Of a stretch of 64,000 nucleotides of DNA, positions 18,175 to 26,237 are shown piece by piece. The notes under the pieces were generated by a model, which was not told where the DNA came from, ran no database searches, and saw nothing but the letters and a program-made list of their open reading frames with translations. The DNA is taken from the NCBI RefSeq assembly GCF_024585165.1, contig NZ_CP029008.1, forward strand, positions 4,278,001 to 4,342,000, read 5' to 3'. The translations under genes and the position numbers were made by a program. The DNA comes from Bradyrhizobium sp. WBOS07 (GTDB taxonomy: Bacteria > Pseudomonadota > Alphaproteobacteria > Rhizobiales > Xanthobacteraceae). The number at the start of each line of letters is the position of its first letter. The stretch's first letter is position 1.

Positions 18175-18287
18175 TCCTCATCCTGAGGAGCCGCGAAGCG
18201 GCGTCTCGAAGGATGAAAGGCCCGGCTGCGGCAGCGGGACCTCCATGGTTCGAGACGGCGCTTGCGCGCCTCCTCACCATGAGGGTT
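18175..18287. repeat. Dispersed palindromic repeat, family H
   Basis: CCTCATCCTGAGGAGC...GTCTCGAAGGATG pairs imperfectly with CCATGGTTCGAGAC...CTCCTCACCATGAGG. A related element is at 54655-54782. It fills the gap after the TIGR02301 gene. Confidence 0.75.
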
Positions 18288-18436
18288 TGGCTGTCGGGCG
18301 CGGGAACACTGTCATCGACTTTGTTCACAGCCGTTAACCGTTCTTAAAGATGTGGCCTAGCGGTCGTTAACGCCCGTGCTAAACCTTTTTGCACAGCGCA
18401 TCGCCGTGGATCGCGCCCCAGCCCTGATCGAGTTTC

Positions 18437-18703
18437 ATGAGCCAGCCGATTTCCTACTCCCCCGCCCGCGCGCCGCTGCCCGACCACGAGCAGAAGCAGG
18501 CCGCACTGAGCTATCTCAACGAGGCCTGGGCCGAGGCGCGCCATGACGGCGTCGACGGTGACTGCCTGGCACAGGCGAGCCTGTTTGCAGCCTTTGCCGA
18601 GCTGGTCGGCACCTATGGCGAGGACGCGGTCGCCAAGTTCGTCGAAGGCTTTCCCGGCCGCATCCGCAACGGCGAGTTCTCGGTCGACATCTGCAGGCAG
18701 TAG
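18437..18703 (+). CDS. Small conserved hypothetical protein
   Basis: 88 residues, acidic and helical, with no signal or membrane segment. The block ALSYLNEAWAEARHDGVDGD and the C-terminal VEGFPGRIRNGEFS look conserved. I do not recognise a domain. The hairpin at 18720-18738 lies just downstream and supports this as a transcribed unit. Confidence 0.68.
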   Translation: MSQPISYSPARAPLPDHEQKQAALSYLNEAWAEARHDGVDGDCLAQASLFAAFAELVGTYGEDAVAKFVEGFPGRIRNGEFSVDICRQ

Positions 18704-18719
18704 GGCCTGCCGAAAATGA

Positions 18720-18738
18720 CCCCGCCACGCGGGCGGGG
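18720..18738 (+). terminator. Strong GC hairpin after the 88-residue gene
   Basis: CCCCGCC and GGCGGGG form a perfect 7-bp stem around ACGCG, 17 bases after the stop codon. There is no T-run. Confidence 0.5.
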
Positions 18739-18893
18739 CCAGTCAACGGATGAATGACTTTGCAAAGCGAATCTGGCGAATAGCTTCGCGAAGTCTGCAG
18801 GCATTGTCGCACGGAAGCCGCTTCCCCCCGACAAGCATTAGTCTCGCAACGGCCGGGAGATGTTCCTGCCGGGCTCGGGAATGCGCTTACTTC

Positions 18894-19214
18894 TCACGGC
18901 TCGACCTTGAGCGTCGCCTTCATGTTGGGATGATAGCGGCAGTCATACTCGACCGTTCCCGCCTTCTTCAGAACTGATGTCGCCGATGTCTTCGGCGGCA
19001 GCGTCACGTCGAAATCACCGTTCTTCGCGGTGGCGGTATGGGCAAAGACGTCCTTGTTGATCCACGTGACGGTGTCGCCGACCTTGGCTGATACCTCAGC
19101 CGGCGAGATCACGAGGTTCTCCATCGTGATCTCGATCGTCGCGGCGCGCGCAGGGACGGCCATCGCCGCGACGACAAGCACGACAGGAAGCGAAAACGGC
19201 TGCCCCGACATCAT
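18894..19214 (-). CDS. Cupredoxin (plastocyanin/amicyanin-like) protein
   Basis: 106 residues with a signal peptide (about 1-24). The blue-copper ligands are visible: His in DVFAHTATA near residue 59, then Cys, His and Met in YDCRYHPNMKATL near the C-terminus. It should be a periplasmic single-copper electron carrier or copper-binding protein. It lies 10 bases after the DUF4142 gene, which follows an ECF sigma gene, so the three form a probable operon. The partner redox enzyme is not in the window. Confidence 0.9.
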   Translation of the reverse strand: MMSGQPFSLPVVLVVAAMAVPARAATIEITMENLVISPAEVSAKVGDTVTWINKDVFAHTATAKNGDFDVTLPPKTSATSVLKKAGTVEYDCRYHPNMKATLKVEP

Positions 19215-19224
19215 CGCACACTCC

Positions 19225-19758
19225 TTATTTCAGCTCGGCCGCGACGTGCTCGGCGTGTTGCTGATGGCCCTGAAAAATCTTCAGGCCGGTCTGCAGCAGG
19301 CTCTTCAGCTCGGCATTGCCGGCCGACGGAATCAGCTGGGTCTCCAGCGCGCCGTTGACCTGCTTGTGGAAGGCGACCTCGTTGGCGACATAGGCCTTGT
19401 CGAAGGCAGCACCGCTCAGCTTATCGAGCTCGGCGAGCTTGTCGCTGGCCTGCTTGGACAGTGCCTTGCTGGCGTCGTTGTCTTCAGGGCTGACGTTCAG
19501 CTTCTTGACCAGCGCGAGCGCCTGCTGGTTGACGGCCTCGTGGTCGCGCAGCATATCCTCGGCAAACGCCTTGACGTCCTTGTTCTTGGCCTTCTTCTGC
19601 GCCTGCTTGGCGGCGTTGATGTCGATCACGCCCGCAGTGTAGGCGATATGGGCGATCTGCGGATCGGTGGGCTTGTCGGCGGCGTCGGCGCTTTGCAGCA
19701 GCGCGGGACTGGACAACAGAAAGGCCGCGGCGATCGCCGCGCTCGGTCGGGTGAACAT
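19225..19758 (-). CDS. Exported DUF4142 (ferritin-like fold) protein
   Basis: 177 residues with a signal peptide (about 1-27). The mature part is a four-helix bundle of the DUF4142 family (MLRDHEAVNQQALALVKKLN is the conserved His block). I set the start at 19758 because AGGAG lies 9-10 bases ahead; a longer in-frame version to 19860 would overlap the sigma factor gene. These proteins often accompany ECF sigma factors and envelope-stress genes, and biochemical function is unknown. Confidence 0.85.
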   Translation of the reverse strand: MFTRPSAAIAAAFLLSSPALLQSADAADKPTDPQIAHIAYTAGVIDINAAKQAQKKAKNKDVKAFAEDMLRDHEAVNQQALALVKKLNVSPEDNDASKALSKQASDKLAELDKLSGAAFDKAYVANEVAFHKQVNGALETQLIPSAGNAELKSLLQTGLKIFQGHQQHAEHVAAELK

Positions 19759-19843
19759 GGCTTGATGCTCCTGTGGTGCCGGCGTGGGCCGGCGTTGCTT
19801 CACAGGGATTGGATGGGCATTTTTCGCGAACGTTCCCGAAAAA

Positions 19844-20536
19844 TCATGCGCCGATGCCAAGACGCCTGAGCACGGCCTCGGTCAGGCGCTCGCAACGCTG
19901 CCCGGCGAACGGAAATGCGTCCAAGACGACGGGACCGATCTTCTTCTCGACGTTCTCGCGGAGCAGGGTGCGCGCACGATGCAACCGCGTCTTGACGGTT
20001 TCCGGCTTGATGCCGAGCAGCTCGGCGGTCTCCTCCATGCTCATCCCCTCCATCACGCGCGCGATGAAGACCATGCGGAAGGCATCGGGCAATTCATCGA
20101 TCGCATGTTCGACGACGCGCTGGATCTCGCGTTGGGCCATGGATTTTTCCGGATCGGTTGCGGCGGTCGAAACGGGAAACTTGATGATCTGGGCTTCGAG
20201 CGTTGCCTCCGGCACCGATCCCAGTTCGACCTGCGGCCTCCGACTGCGCAGGCGCCCGAGCGCTTCGTTGATCGCGATGCGCGACAACCAGGTCGACAGC
20301 GCGGCGTCACCGAGAAAACCGTCGAGATGCATGAAGGCGCGGACATAGGTTTCCTGCACCACGTCCTCGGTCTCGCTGTCACTGCGCAGGATGCCGCGGG
20401 CGAGGCGGTAGAGCCTGCGGTTGTTGGCCTGCATGATCTCGCGGAGCGCAGCCTCCTCGCGGCGCCGCGCGCGCTCGATCAGCTCGGCTTCCGGCGTCCT
20501 GATGCCGGTGGTCAGGCCGGCTGCGGTCCCTGGCAT
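19844..20536 (-). CDS. ECF-type RNA polymerase sigma factor
   Basis: 230 residues. Region 2 (about 28-95, RLYRLARGILRSDSETEDVVQE, then YVRAF) and region 4 (about 150-205, EETAELLGIKPETVKTRLHR) are complete. The linker is longer than usual (about 55 residues), and a C-terminal 25-residue extension ends RLTEAVLRRLGIGA. There is no adjacent anti-sigma gene; DUF4142 and cupredoxin follow on the same strand and may be its targets. A large palindromic repeat lies upstream. Confidence 0.9.
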   Translation of the reverse strand: MPGTAAGLTTGIRTPEAELIERARRREEAALREIMQANNRRLYRLARGILRSDSETEDVVQETYVRAFMHLDGFLGDAALSTWLSRIAINEALGRLRSRRPQVELGSVPEATLEAQIIKFPVSTAATDPEKSMAQREIQRVVEHAIDELPDAFRMVFIARVMEGMSMEETAELLGIKPETVKTRLHRARTLLRENVEKKIGPVVLDAFPFAGQRCERLTEAVLRRLGIGA

Positions 20537-20616
20537 GGGGGTACCCTATCTCCATTGGTTCCGGACGTTGGATGCAGGCGAAGGGAAAAGGTTCCCGAAT
20601 TTTCTTCTCTGGGATC

Positions 20617-20778
20617 TTACCCTCCCCTGGAGGGGGAGGGTCGCTTCGCATCGAGCGAAGCGAGAGGTGAAGCGGGGTGGGGTGATCTCTCCACACGGGC
20701 ACCGCCGAGGCCGAGAGACCGTCACCCCACCCCGCTCGCGCTGCGCGCGATCGACCCTCCCCCTCCAGGGGAGGGTAA
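20617..20778. repeat. Dispersed palindromic repeat, family G
   Basis: TTACCCTCCCCTGGAGGGGGAGGGTCG on the left is the inverted copy of CGACCCTCCCCCTCCAGGGGAGGGTAA on the right. Between them GAAGCGGGGTGGGGTGA pairs with TCACCCCACCCCGCTC. The element is about 160 bases and sits between the sulfurtransferase gene and the sigma gene upstream region. Confidence 0.88.
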
Positions 20779-20791
20779 GAGCAGCGCGCTC

Positions 20792-21661
20792 CTAATCCGT
20801 CTCGATCGGCAGCGCCGCATCCCTCGCCCATTCGCCCATCGAGGCGTCGTAGAGCGTCAGCTTGTCGTAGCCGAGCTGCGTCAACAGAAACAAATCGATC
20901 GTCGCCGAGATGCCGCCGCCGCAATAGAGAATCACGTTCTTGTCGCGCGTGACGCCCGCAGCAGAAAATTTGGCTTCGGCATCGGCAAGCGTGGTCAACG
21001 TCTTGTCGGCATTGACGAGCGTCGCAGCCGACACGTTGACGCTGCCGGGAATACGGCCGGGCCGGCCGTAGCGGCTCGGCTCGAGGCCGCGATGAAACTG
21101 CGGCCCGAGCGCGTTGACGATCATGGTCGAGGGATCGCCGATCCGCGCCTTCACCACATCCTTGTCGACGAAGAAGCCGGCGCGCGGCGCGGCCTTGAAG
21201 GTCGTGGCCGGATAGCCTTCCGATGCGCCTGTTGCGACCGGTCGTCCCTCCTGCTTCCATTTGTCGAAGCCGCCGTCGAGCACCAGCGCATCGACGCCGA
21301 GCGAGCGCAGCATCCACCAGAACCGTGTCGCCCACATCATGGTGCCGATGCTGTAGAGCACGACGGTCTTGCCCGCATCGAGGCCGTGCCGGCCGAAGGC
21401 GGCCTCCAGCTGGGCGACATCCGGCATCATGAAGAATTGTTGCGACGAGGTGTCGGAGAACTCGCCTTGCAAATCGAGGAAATCGGCGCCCGGAATGTGG
21501 CCGGCCGCAAACGTCTTGTCGCCTGGCACCGCGCGGTAAGGCACGTCGCTGCCGGCCGGTACCGGCTCGTTGTAGGTCGTGCAATCATAGAGGCGCAGCT
21601 TGGGATCGCCGAGGAGGCCGGCGAGCTGCTCGGTGGTGATGAGGGCCGTTGGCTGGGACAT
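20792..21661 (-). CDS. sseA: 3-mercaptopyruvate/thiosulfate sulfurtransferase
   Basis: 289 residues made of two rhodanese domains. The N-terminal domain (about 10-140) is non-catalytic: it has YSIGTMMWATR where an active cysteine loop would be. The C-terminal domain has VILYCGGGISATID, so the active-site loop is CGGGIS rather than the common CGSGVT. It transfers sulfur from 3-mercaptopyruvate or thiosulfate to an acceptor such as cyanide or thioredoxin. The start is ATG 21661. A family C repeat lies 40 bases upstream, between this gene and the dihydroorotase gene on the same strand. Confidence 0.85.
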   Translation of the reverse strand: MSQPTALITTEQLAGLLGDPKLRLYDCTTYNEPVPAGSDVPYRAVPGDKTFAAGHIPGADFLDLQGEFSDTSSQQFFMMPDVAQLEAAFGRHGLDAGKTVVLYSIGTMMWATRFWWMLRSLGVDALVLDGGFDKWKQEGRPVATGASEGYPATTFKAAPRAGFFVDKDVVKARIGDPSTMIVNALGPQFHRGLEPSRYGRPGRIPGSVNVSAATLVNADKTLTTLADAEAKFSAAGVTRDKNVILYCGGGISATIDLFLLTQLGYDKLTLYDASMGEWARDAALPIETD

Positions 21662-21700
21662 TGTTCTCTCCCAATTTGCGCTTGTGCTTCGTGGCACACT

Positions 21701-21802
21701 GTCATTGCCCGCGAAGGCGGGCAATCCAGTATTCCAGAGGTGGCAGAGCTTGAATCGAGAGGCCGCGGCGTACTGGATGCCCCGCCTACGCGGGGCATGA
21801 CA
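21701..21802. repeat. Dispersed palindromic repeat, family C
   Basis: GTCATTGCCCGCGAAGGCGGGCAATCCAGTA and TACTGGATGCCCCGCCTACG...GGCATGAC are the two arms, each with its own small hairpin. A second copy with the arms in the opposite order is at 43408-43510. Confidence 0.85.
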
Positions 21803-21821
21803 GCGCGGCGCAATTCTTGCC

Positions 21822-23156
21822 TTACGGCTTCAGCGTTTCCAGAAACCGCACCGCCTCGCCCTGCGCGGGCGTCACCAGCTCGCCTTGCCACATCACGCGG
21901 CGGCCGCGGATGAAGGTGCCGACGGGCCAGCCGGTGACGCGCAAGCCGTCATAAGGCGTCCAGCCGGCCTTGGACGCCACCCATTGATTGGTGATGGTCT
22001 CGCTGCGCTTGAGGTCGACGATGGTGAAGTCGGCGTCGTAGCCGGCGGCGATGCGGCCCTTGCAGGCCATGTTGTAGAGGCGCGCGGGACCGGCGCTGGT
22101 GAGGTCGACGAAGCGCGCCAGCGAGAGCCGGCCCGCGTTGACGTGGTCGAGCATCAGCGGCACCAGCGTCTGCACGCCGGTCATGCCGGAGGGCGAAGCG
22201 GGATAGGTCTTCTGCTTCTCCTCCAGCGTATGGGGGGCGTGGTCGGAGCCGAGCACGTCGATGATGCCCTGCTCGATGCCGCGCCAGATCCCGGCGCGGT
22301 GATCGGCACCGCGCACCGGCGGATTCATCTGCGCCAGCGTGCCAAGCCGCTCGTAGCATTCGGGAGCAGCCAGCGTGAGATGGTGCGGCGTCGCCTCGCA
22401 GGAGGCGACGTCCTTGTGGTCGCGCAGGAACTCGATCTCTTCCTTGGTGGAGATGTGCAGCACATGAATGCGCCTTCCGGTCTCGTGCGCGAGCTTGACC
22501 AGGCGCTGCGTCGCCATCAGCGCCGCGGTTTCGTCGCGCCACACCGGATGCGAGCGGGCGTCGCCCTCGATGCGCAGCGATTTGCGGTCGTTGAGGCGGT
22601 ACTCGTCCTCGGCATGGAAGGCGGCGCGGCGGCGGATCACCTGGAAGATGCGGCGCAGGCTTTCGTCGTCCTCGACCAGCAGCGCGCCGGTCGAGGAGCC
22701 GATGAACACCTTGACGCCGGCACAGCCGGGCGCGCGCTCCAGCACCGGCAGATCCTGCACGTTCTCGCGGGTGCCGCCGATGAAGAAGGCGAAATCGCAA
22801 TGCATGCGGTGATGGGCGCGCTTCACCTTGTCGGTGAACTCGGCCTCCGTCACCGTCAGCGGCGCCGTGTTCGGCATCTCGAACACCGCGGTGACGCCGC
22901 CCATCACGGCGCTGCGCGAACCGGTCTCGAGGTCTTCCTTGTGCGTCAGGCCGGGCTCGCGGAAATGCACTTGCGTGTCCATCACGCCGGGCAGGATGTG
23001 CAGGCCCTTGCAGTCGATCGTTTCGGCGGCGGAGGCGTGCGACAAAGGACCCAGCTCGGCAATGCGGCCACCGGCAATGCCGATATCGCGAACACCCTCG
23101 CCGTCCTGGTTGACGACGGTGCCATTCTTGAGGATCACATCGAAGCGCTGGGTCAT
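21822..23156 (-). CDS. pyrC: Dihydroorotase (class I amidohydrolase)
   Basis: 444 residues of the amidohydrolase superfamily. Metal ligands fall in DTQVHFREPG (near residue 62), the carboxylated lysine in GVKVFIGSS (near 148), HAEDE, HVLHIST, and the catalytic aspartate in GSDHAPHT (near 305). It should cyclise carbamoyl aspartate to dihydroorotate in pyrimidine synthesis. No pyrB is next to it; allantoinase or another cyclic amidohydrolase is the main alternative. It is divergent from the ygfZ-like gene with a 101-base gap. Confidence 0.82.
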   Translation of the reverse strand: MTQRFDVILKNGTVVNQDGEGVRDIGIAGGRIAELGPLSHASAAETIDCKGLHILPGVMDTQVHFREPGLTHKEDLETGSRSAVMGGVTAVFEMPNTAPLTVTEAEFTDKVKRAHHRMHCDFAFFIGGTRENVQDLPVLERAPGCAGVKVFIGSSTGALLVEDDESLRRIFQVIRRRAAFHAEDEYRLNDRKSLRIEGDARSHPVWRDETAALMATQRLVKLAHETGRRIHVLHISTKEEIEFLRDHKDVASCEATPHHLTLAAPECYERLGTLAQMNPPVRGADHRAGIWRGIEQGIIDVLGSDHAPHTLEEKQKTYPASPSGMTGVQTLVPLMLDHVNAGRLSLARFVDLTSAGPARLYNMACKGRIAAGYDADFTIVDLKRSETITNQWVASKAGWTPYDGLRVTGWPVGTFIRGRRVMWQGELVTPAQGEAVRFLETLKP

Positions 23157-23257
23157 GGCTGAAGGCCTCTCTCGTCCCCAAGCGCAGGGCTCGAGGTCTT
23201 GTCGTTTATGCCTCGCGGGCTTACGTTCCGGAGCAACATGTCGCAAGAGATTTTCGC

Positions 23258-24133
23258 ATGAAATCAGCGTTTCTTCCCGACCGGGGCGTGGTCAAGGTCG
23301 CGGGCGAGGATGCGCGCAACTTCCTCAACGGCCTGGTCACGACCGATCTCGACAGGCTGAAGCCGGGCCTGGGGCGATTCGGCGCGCTGCTGACGCCGCA
23401 GGGCAAGATCATCGTCGATTTCCTGATCACCGAGGTGCCCGCGGGCCATGGCGGCGGGTTCCTGATCGACTGCCCGAAGGCGCTGGCAGAGAGCCTCGCC
23501 ACCAAGCTGAAATTCTACAAGCTGCGCGCCAAGGTCACGGTGGAAAACCTCGATCTCGGCGTGCTCGCGGCCTGGGACGGCCAGCCTGCGGCGCAGCCGG
23601 ACCTTGCCTTCGCCGACCCGCGCAACGATGCGCTCGGCCTTCGCATCCTGATTCCCGAGGATCTCAAGCAGAAGCTGTCCGACCTCATCGGCGCCGACCT
23701 GGTTGACGCCGCCGAATACGAGGCGCACCGCATCGCGCTCGGCGTGCCGCGCGGCGGGCTCGATTTCATGTACGGCGACGCCTTTCCGCACGAGACCAAC
23801 ATGGACCGCCTTGCCGGCGTCGATTTCGACAAGGGCTGCTATGTCGGCCAGGAGGTCGTCTCGCGCATGCAGCACCGCGGCACCGCGCGCACCCGCAGCG
23901 TGCAGGTGCTGCTCGACGGCGCCTCGCCCGAAGCCGGCGCGACCATCCTCGCCGGCGACAAGCCGGTCGGCACGATCGGCTCGACGTCCGGCGGCAAGGG
24001 TATCGCCCTGGTGCGCATCGACCGTGTCGCGGACGCGCTCGATGCCGGCCAGCCCCTCACCGCCGGCGGGCTCGCCTTGAAACTCGCAGATCCCGACGTC
24101 GTGCGCATTCCAGCCAAGCACCCCATCGCATGA
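23258..24133 (+). CDS. ygfZ: Folate-binding YgfZ/CAF17-like protein
   Basis: 291 residues related to the GcvT fold. The signature KGCYVGQEVVSRMQHRG near residue 195 is the YgfZ/IBA57 motif with its conserved cysteine. Members bind tetrahydrofolate and assist maturation or repair of certain Fe-S proteins. It overlaps the 3-methyladenine glycosylase gene by ATGA, and that gene overlaps the HD-domain gene the same way, giving a tight three-gene operon that starts here. Confidence 0.9.
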   Translation: MKSAFLPDRGVVKVAGEDARNFLNGLVTTDLDRLKPGLGRFGALLTPQGKIIVDFLITEVPAGHGGGFLIDCPKALAESLATKLKFYKLRAKVTVENLDLGVLAAWDGQPAAQPDLAFADPRNDALGLRILIPEDLKQKLSDLIGADLVDAAEYEAHRIALGVPRGGLDFMYGDAFPHETNMDRLAGVDFDKGCYVGQEVVSRMQHRGTARTRSVQVLLDGASPEAGATILAGDKPVGTIGSTSGGKGIALVRIDRVADALDAGQPLTAGGLALKLADPDVVRIPAKHPIA

Positions 24134-24756
24134 GCCGCGCTCCCCGCCTGCATCCCGACGGCCTGACACGTTGCCCCTGGCCGGGCGATGATCCGCTCTA
24201 TGTCGCCTATCACGACACCGAATGGGGCGTGCCGGAATATGACGACCGCGCGCTGTACGAGAAGCTGATGCTCGACGGTTTCCAGGCTGGCCTGTCCTGG
24301 ATCACGATCCTGCGCAAGCGCGACAATTTCCGCAAAGCCTTCGACGATTTCCAGCCGGAGAAGATCGCGCGATACAATGCCAAGAAGGTCCATGCGCTGA
24401 TGGACGATGCCGGCATCGTCCGCAACAAGGCCAAGATCGACGGCGCGATCCTCAGCGCCAAGTCTTATCTCGACATCATGGAGAAGGGTCCGGGCTTCTC
24501 GAAGCTGCTGTGGGACTTCATGGACGGAAGGCCGCTGGTCAACAAGTTCAAGACCACCGCGAGCGTGCCCACCTCGACCCCGCTGTCGGTGCAGATCTCC
24601 AAGGAGCTGTCCTCGCGCGGCTTCAAGTTCGTCGGCCCGACCATCGTCTATGCCTTCATGCAGGCGACCGGCATGGTCAACGACCATCTCGTCGACTGCC
24701 ATTGCCACGCGACCTGCGGCAAGACGCAGCGCAAGCCGCGCCTCAAGGCCAGATGA
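24130..24756 (+). CDS. tag: DNA-3-methyladenine glycosylase I
   Basis: 208 residues. The Tag signatures are CPWPGDDPLYVAYHDTEWG near the N-terminus, with the zinc ligand Cys and His, DGFQAGLSWITILRKRDNFR, and the C-terminal zinc-binding HLVDCHCHATC. It removes 3-methyladenine from alkylated DNA. It is translationally coupled to ygfZ upstream and to the HD phosphohydrolase downstream by ATGA overlaps. Confidence 0.95.
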   Translation: MSRAPRLHPDGLTRCPWPGDDPLYVAYHDTEWGVPEYDDRALYEKLMLDGFQAGLSWITILRKRDNFRKAFDDFQPEKIARYNAKKVHALMDDAGIVRNKAKIDGAILSAKSYLDIMEKGPGFSKLLWDFMDGRPLVNKFKTTASVPTSTPLSVQISKELSSRGFKFVGPTIVYAFMQATGMVNDHLVDCHCHATCGKTQRKPRLKAR

Positions 24757-25367
24757 CCGCGAAGAAGACCGCGCGCGAAACGCAGTCCCGCGCCTGGCAG
24801 CGCATGCTGTCGGGCCGGCGGCTCGATCTGCTCGATCCCTCGCCGCTCGATATCGAGATCGCCGACATCGCGCACGGGCTGGCGCGCGTCGCGCGCTGGA
24901 ACGGGCAGACCATCGGGGCGCATATCTTCTCGGTGGCGCAGCACACGCTGCTGGTGGAGACCGTGCTGCGGCACGAGATGCCGCGCGCCGATCAGCGCAT
25001 GCGGCTCGCCGCATTGCTGCACGATGCGCCGGAATATGTGATCGGCGACATGATCTCGCCGTTCAAGGCGGTGCTCGACGGCCATTACAAGGCCGTGGAG
25101 AAACGCCTGCTCGGCGCCATCCATATCCGCTTCGGACTGTCGCCGGTGCTGCCGGAGGAGATCACGCAGGCCATCAAGGCCGCCGATCGCGGCGCGGCCT
25201 ATCTGGAAGCAACCGAGCTTGCCGGCTTCAGCGAAAGCGAGGCAAGGCGCCTGTTCGGCAAGGATCCCGGCCTCACCGACAGCGTCCGGCGCGACTACCT
25301 GACGCCCTGGACCGCGGCACGGGCCGAGAAGCAGTTTCTGGAGCGGTTTGGCGCGGTGTTTGCGTAG
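24753..25367 (+). CDS. HD-domain phosphohydrolase (YfbR-like)
   Basis: 204 residues. The HD metal site is built from HIFSVAQHTLLVE (His), LLHDAPEYVIGDM (His-Asp) and the downstream AADRGAAYLEA (Asp), as in YfbR 5'-deoxynucleotidases. It probably dephosphorylates deoxynucleoside monophosphates. It is the last gene of the ygfZ-tag operon; a family E repeat begins 14 bases after its stop and may terminate it. Confidence 0.83.
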   Translation: MTAKKTARETQSRAWQRMLSGRRLDLLDPSPLDIEIADIAHGLARVARWNGQTIGAHIFSVAQHTLLVETVLRHEMPRADQRMRLAALLHDAPEYVIGDMISPFKAVLDGHYKAVEKRLLGAIHIRFGLSPVLPEEITQAIKAADRGAAYLEATELAGFSESEARRLFGKDPGLTDSVRRDYLTPWTAARAEKQFLERFGAVFA

Positions 25368-25380
25368 GCGTCCTCCCTTC

Positions 25381-25469
25381 GTAGGGTGGGCAAAGCGAAG
25401 CGTGCCCACCACCTCTTGCGATTGAGAAAGGTCGTGGGCACGGCGCTACGCGCCTTTGCCCACCCTACG
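25381..25469. repeat. Dispersed palindromic repeat, family E
   Basis: The first 30 bases are nearly identical to those at 15606 (GTAGGGTGGGCAAAGCGAAG, then CGTGCCCACC), and the right arm ends TTTGCCCACCCTAC. The unpaired centre differs between the two copies, as expected for arms maintained by structure. Confidence 0.88.
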
Positions 25470-25501
25470 GGCCACGGCTATAATCAAGAAAAAGGGCCGC
25501 C

Positions 25502-26008
25502 ATGATCCACGTCTGTTCCCTCGCCGCGCTTCCCGAAACCGTCCGTCTCACCGGGGCCAGCCATGTGCTGACCGTGATGGCCAATGTCGAGCAGGTGGCG
25601 CGGCCGGTCTCCGTGCTGCCGGCCAATCATCTCAAGGTGTCGATGGACGACATTACCGAGGAGCTGGACGGGTTCGTCGCACCGTCCGAGGCGCATATCG
25701 ATCTAGTGCTGAACTTCGTGCGCGGCTGGGACCGCAGCGCGCCGCTGGTGGTGCATTGCTATGCCGGCATCAGCCGCTCCACCGCGAGCGCGTTTGCGGC
25801 GGTCTGCGCGCTCAATCCAAACCGCGACGAACTCGAGATCGCCAGGAAGATCCGCGCGGCCTCGCCGATCGCCTCGCCGAACCGGCGCATCGTCGGCCTT
25901 GCCGACCGCGCCCTCGGCCGCAACGGCCGCATGCTGCGCGCGCTCGACGAGATCGGCCCGGGCGCGATGATGGTCGAGGGCCGCCCCTTCGTGATCGAGC
26001 TCGAATGA
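25502..26008 (+). CDS. Protein tyrosine phosphatase family protein
   Basis: 168 residues. The P-loop HCYAGISRSTA (near residue 85) is the Cys-x5-Arg phosphatase motif, preceded by VVHC. Overall length and layout match the small dual-specificity-like phosphatases of alphaproteobacteria; the substrate is unknown. There is no signal peptide, so it is cytoplasmic. A family F repeat follows 36 bases after the stop. Confidence 0.82.
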   Translation: MIHVCSLAALPETVRLTGASHVLTVMANVEQVARPVSVLPANHLKVSMDDITEELDGFVAPSEAHIDLVLNFVRGWDRSAPLVVHCYAGISRSTASAFAAVCALNPNRDELEIARKIRAASPIASPNRRIVGLADRALGRNGRMLRALDEIGPGAMMVEGRPFVIELE

Positions 26009-26044
26009 GAAGAGCGCCGAATAGCAGCCGCGACGGGACTGCGC

Positions 26045-26166
26045 CCCCTCTCCCGCTTGCGGGAGAGGGTCGGGGAGAGGGTGTCTCCGCAGCGGGACAA
26101 TCCCCTAGAGGAGAAAGCCCTCTCCCGGCGCTACGCGCCGACCTCTCCCGCAAGCGGGAGAGGTTA
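26045..26166. repeat. Dispersed palindromic repeat, family F
   Basis: CCCTCTCCCGCTTGCGGGAG and CTCTCCCGCAAGCGGGAGAG are inverted arms, each also a hairpin in itself, flanking GGCGCTACGCGCC. A related copy is at 50932-51050. Confidence 0.88.
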
Positions 26167-26237
26167 CAGCGAACCCGCGGAGAACCCGCCGTAATCGATT
26201 GGCACATCTCTCCCTCACCACCTGCGATCATCACCGC

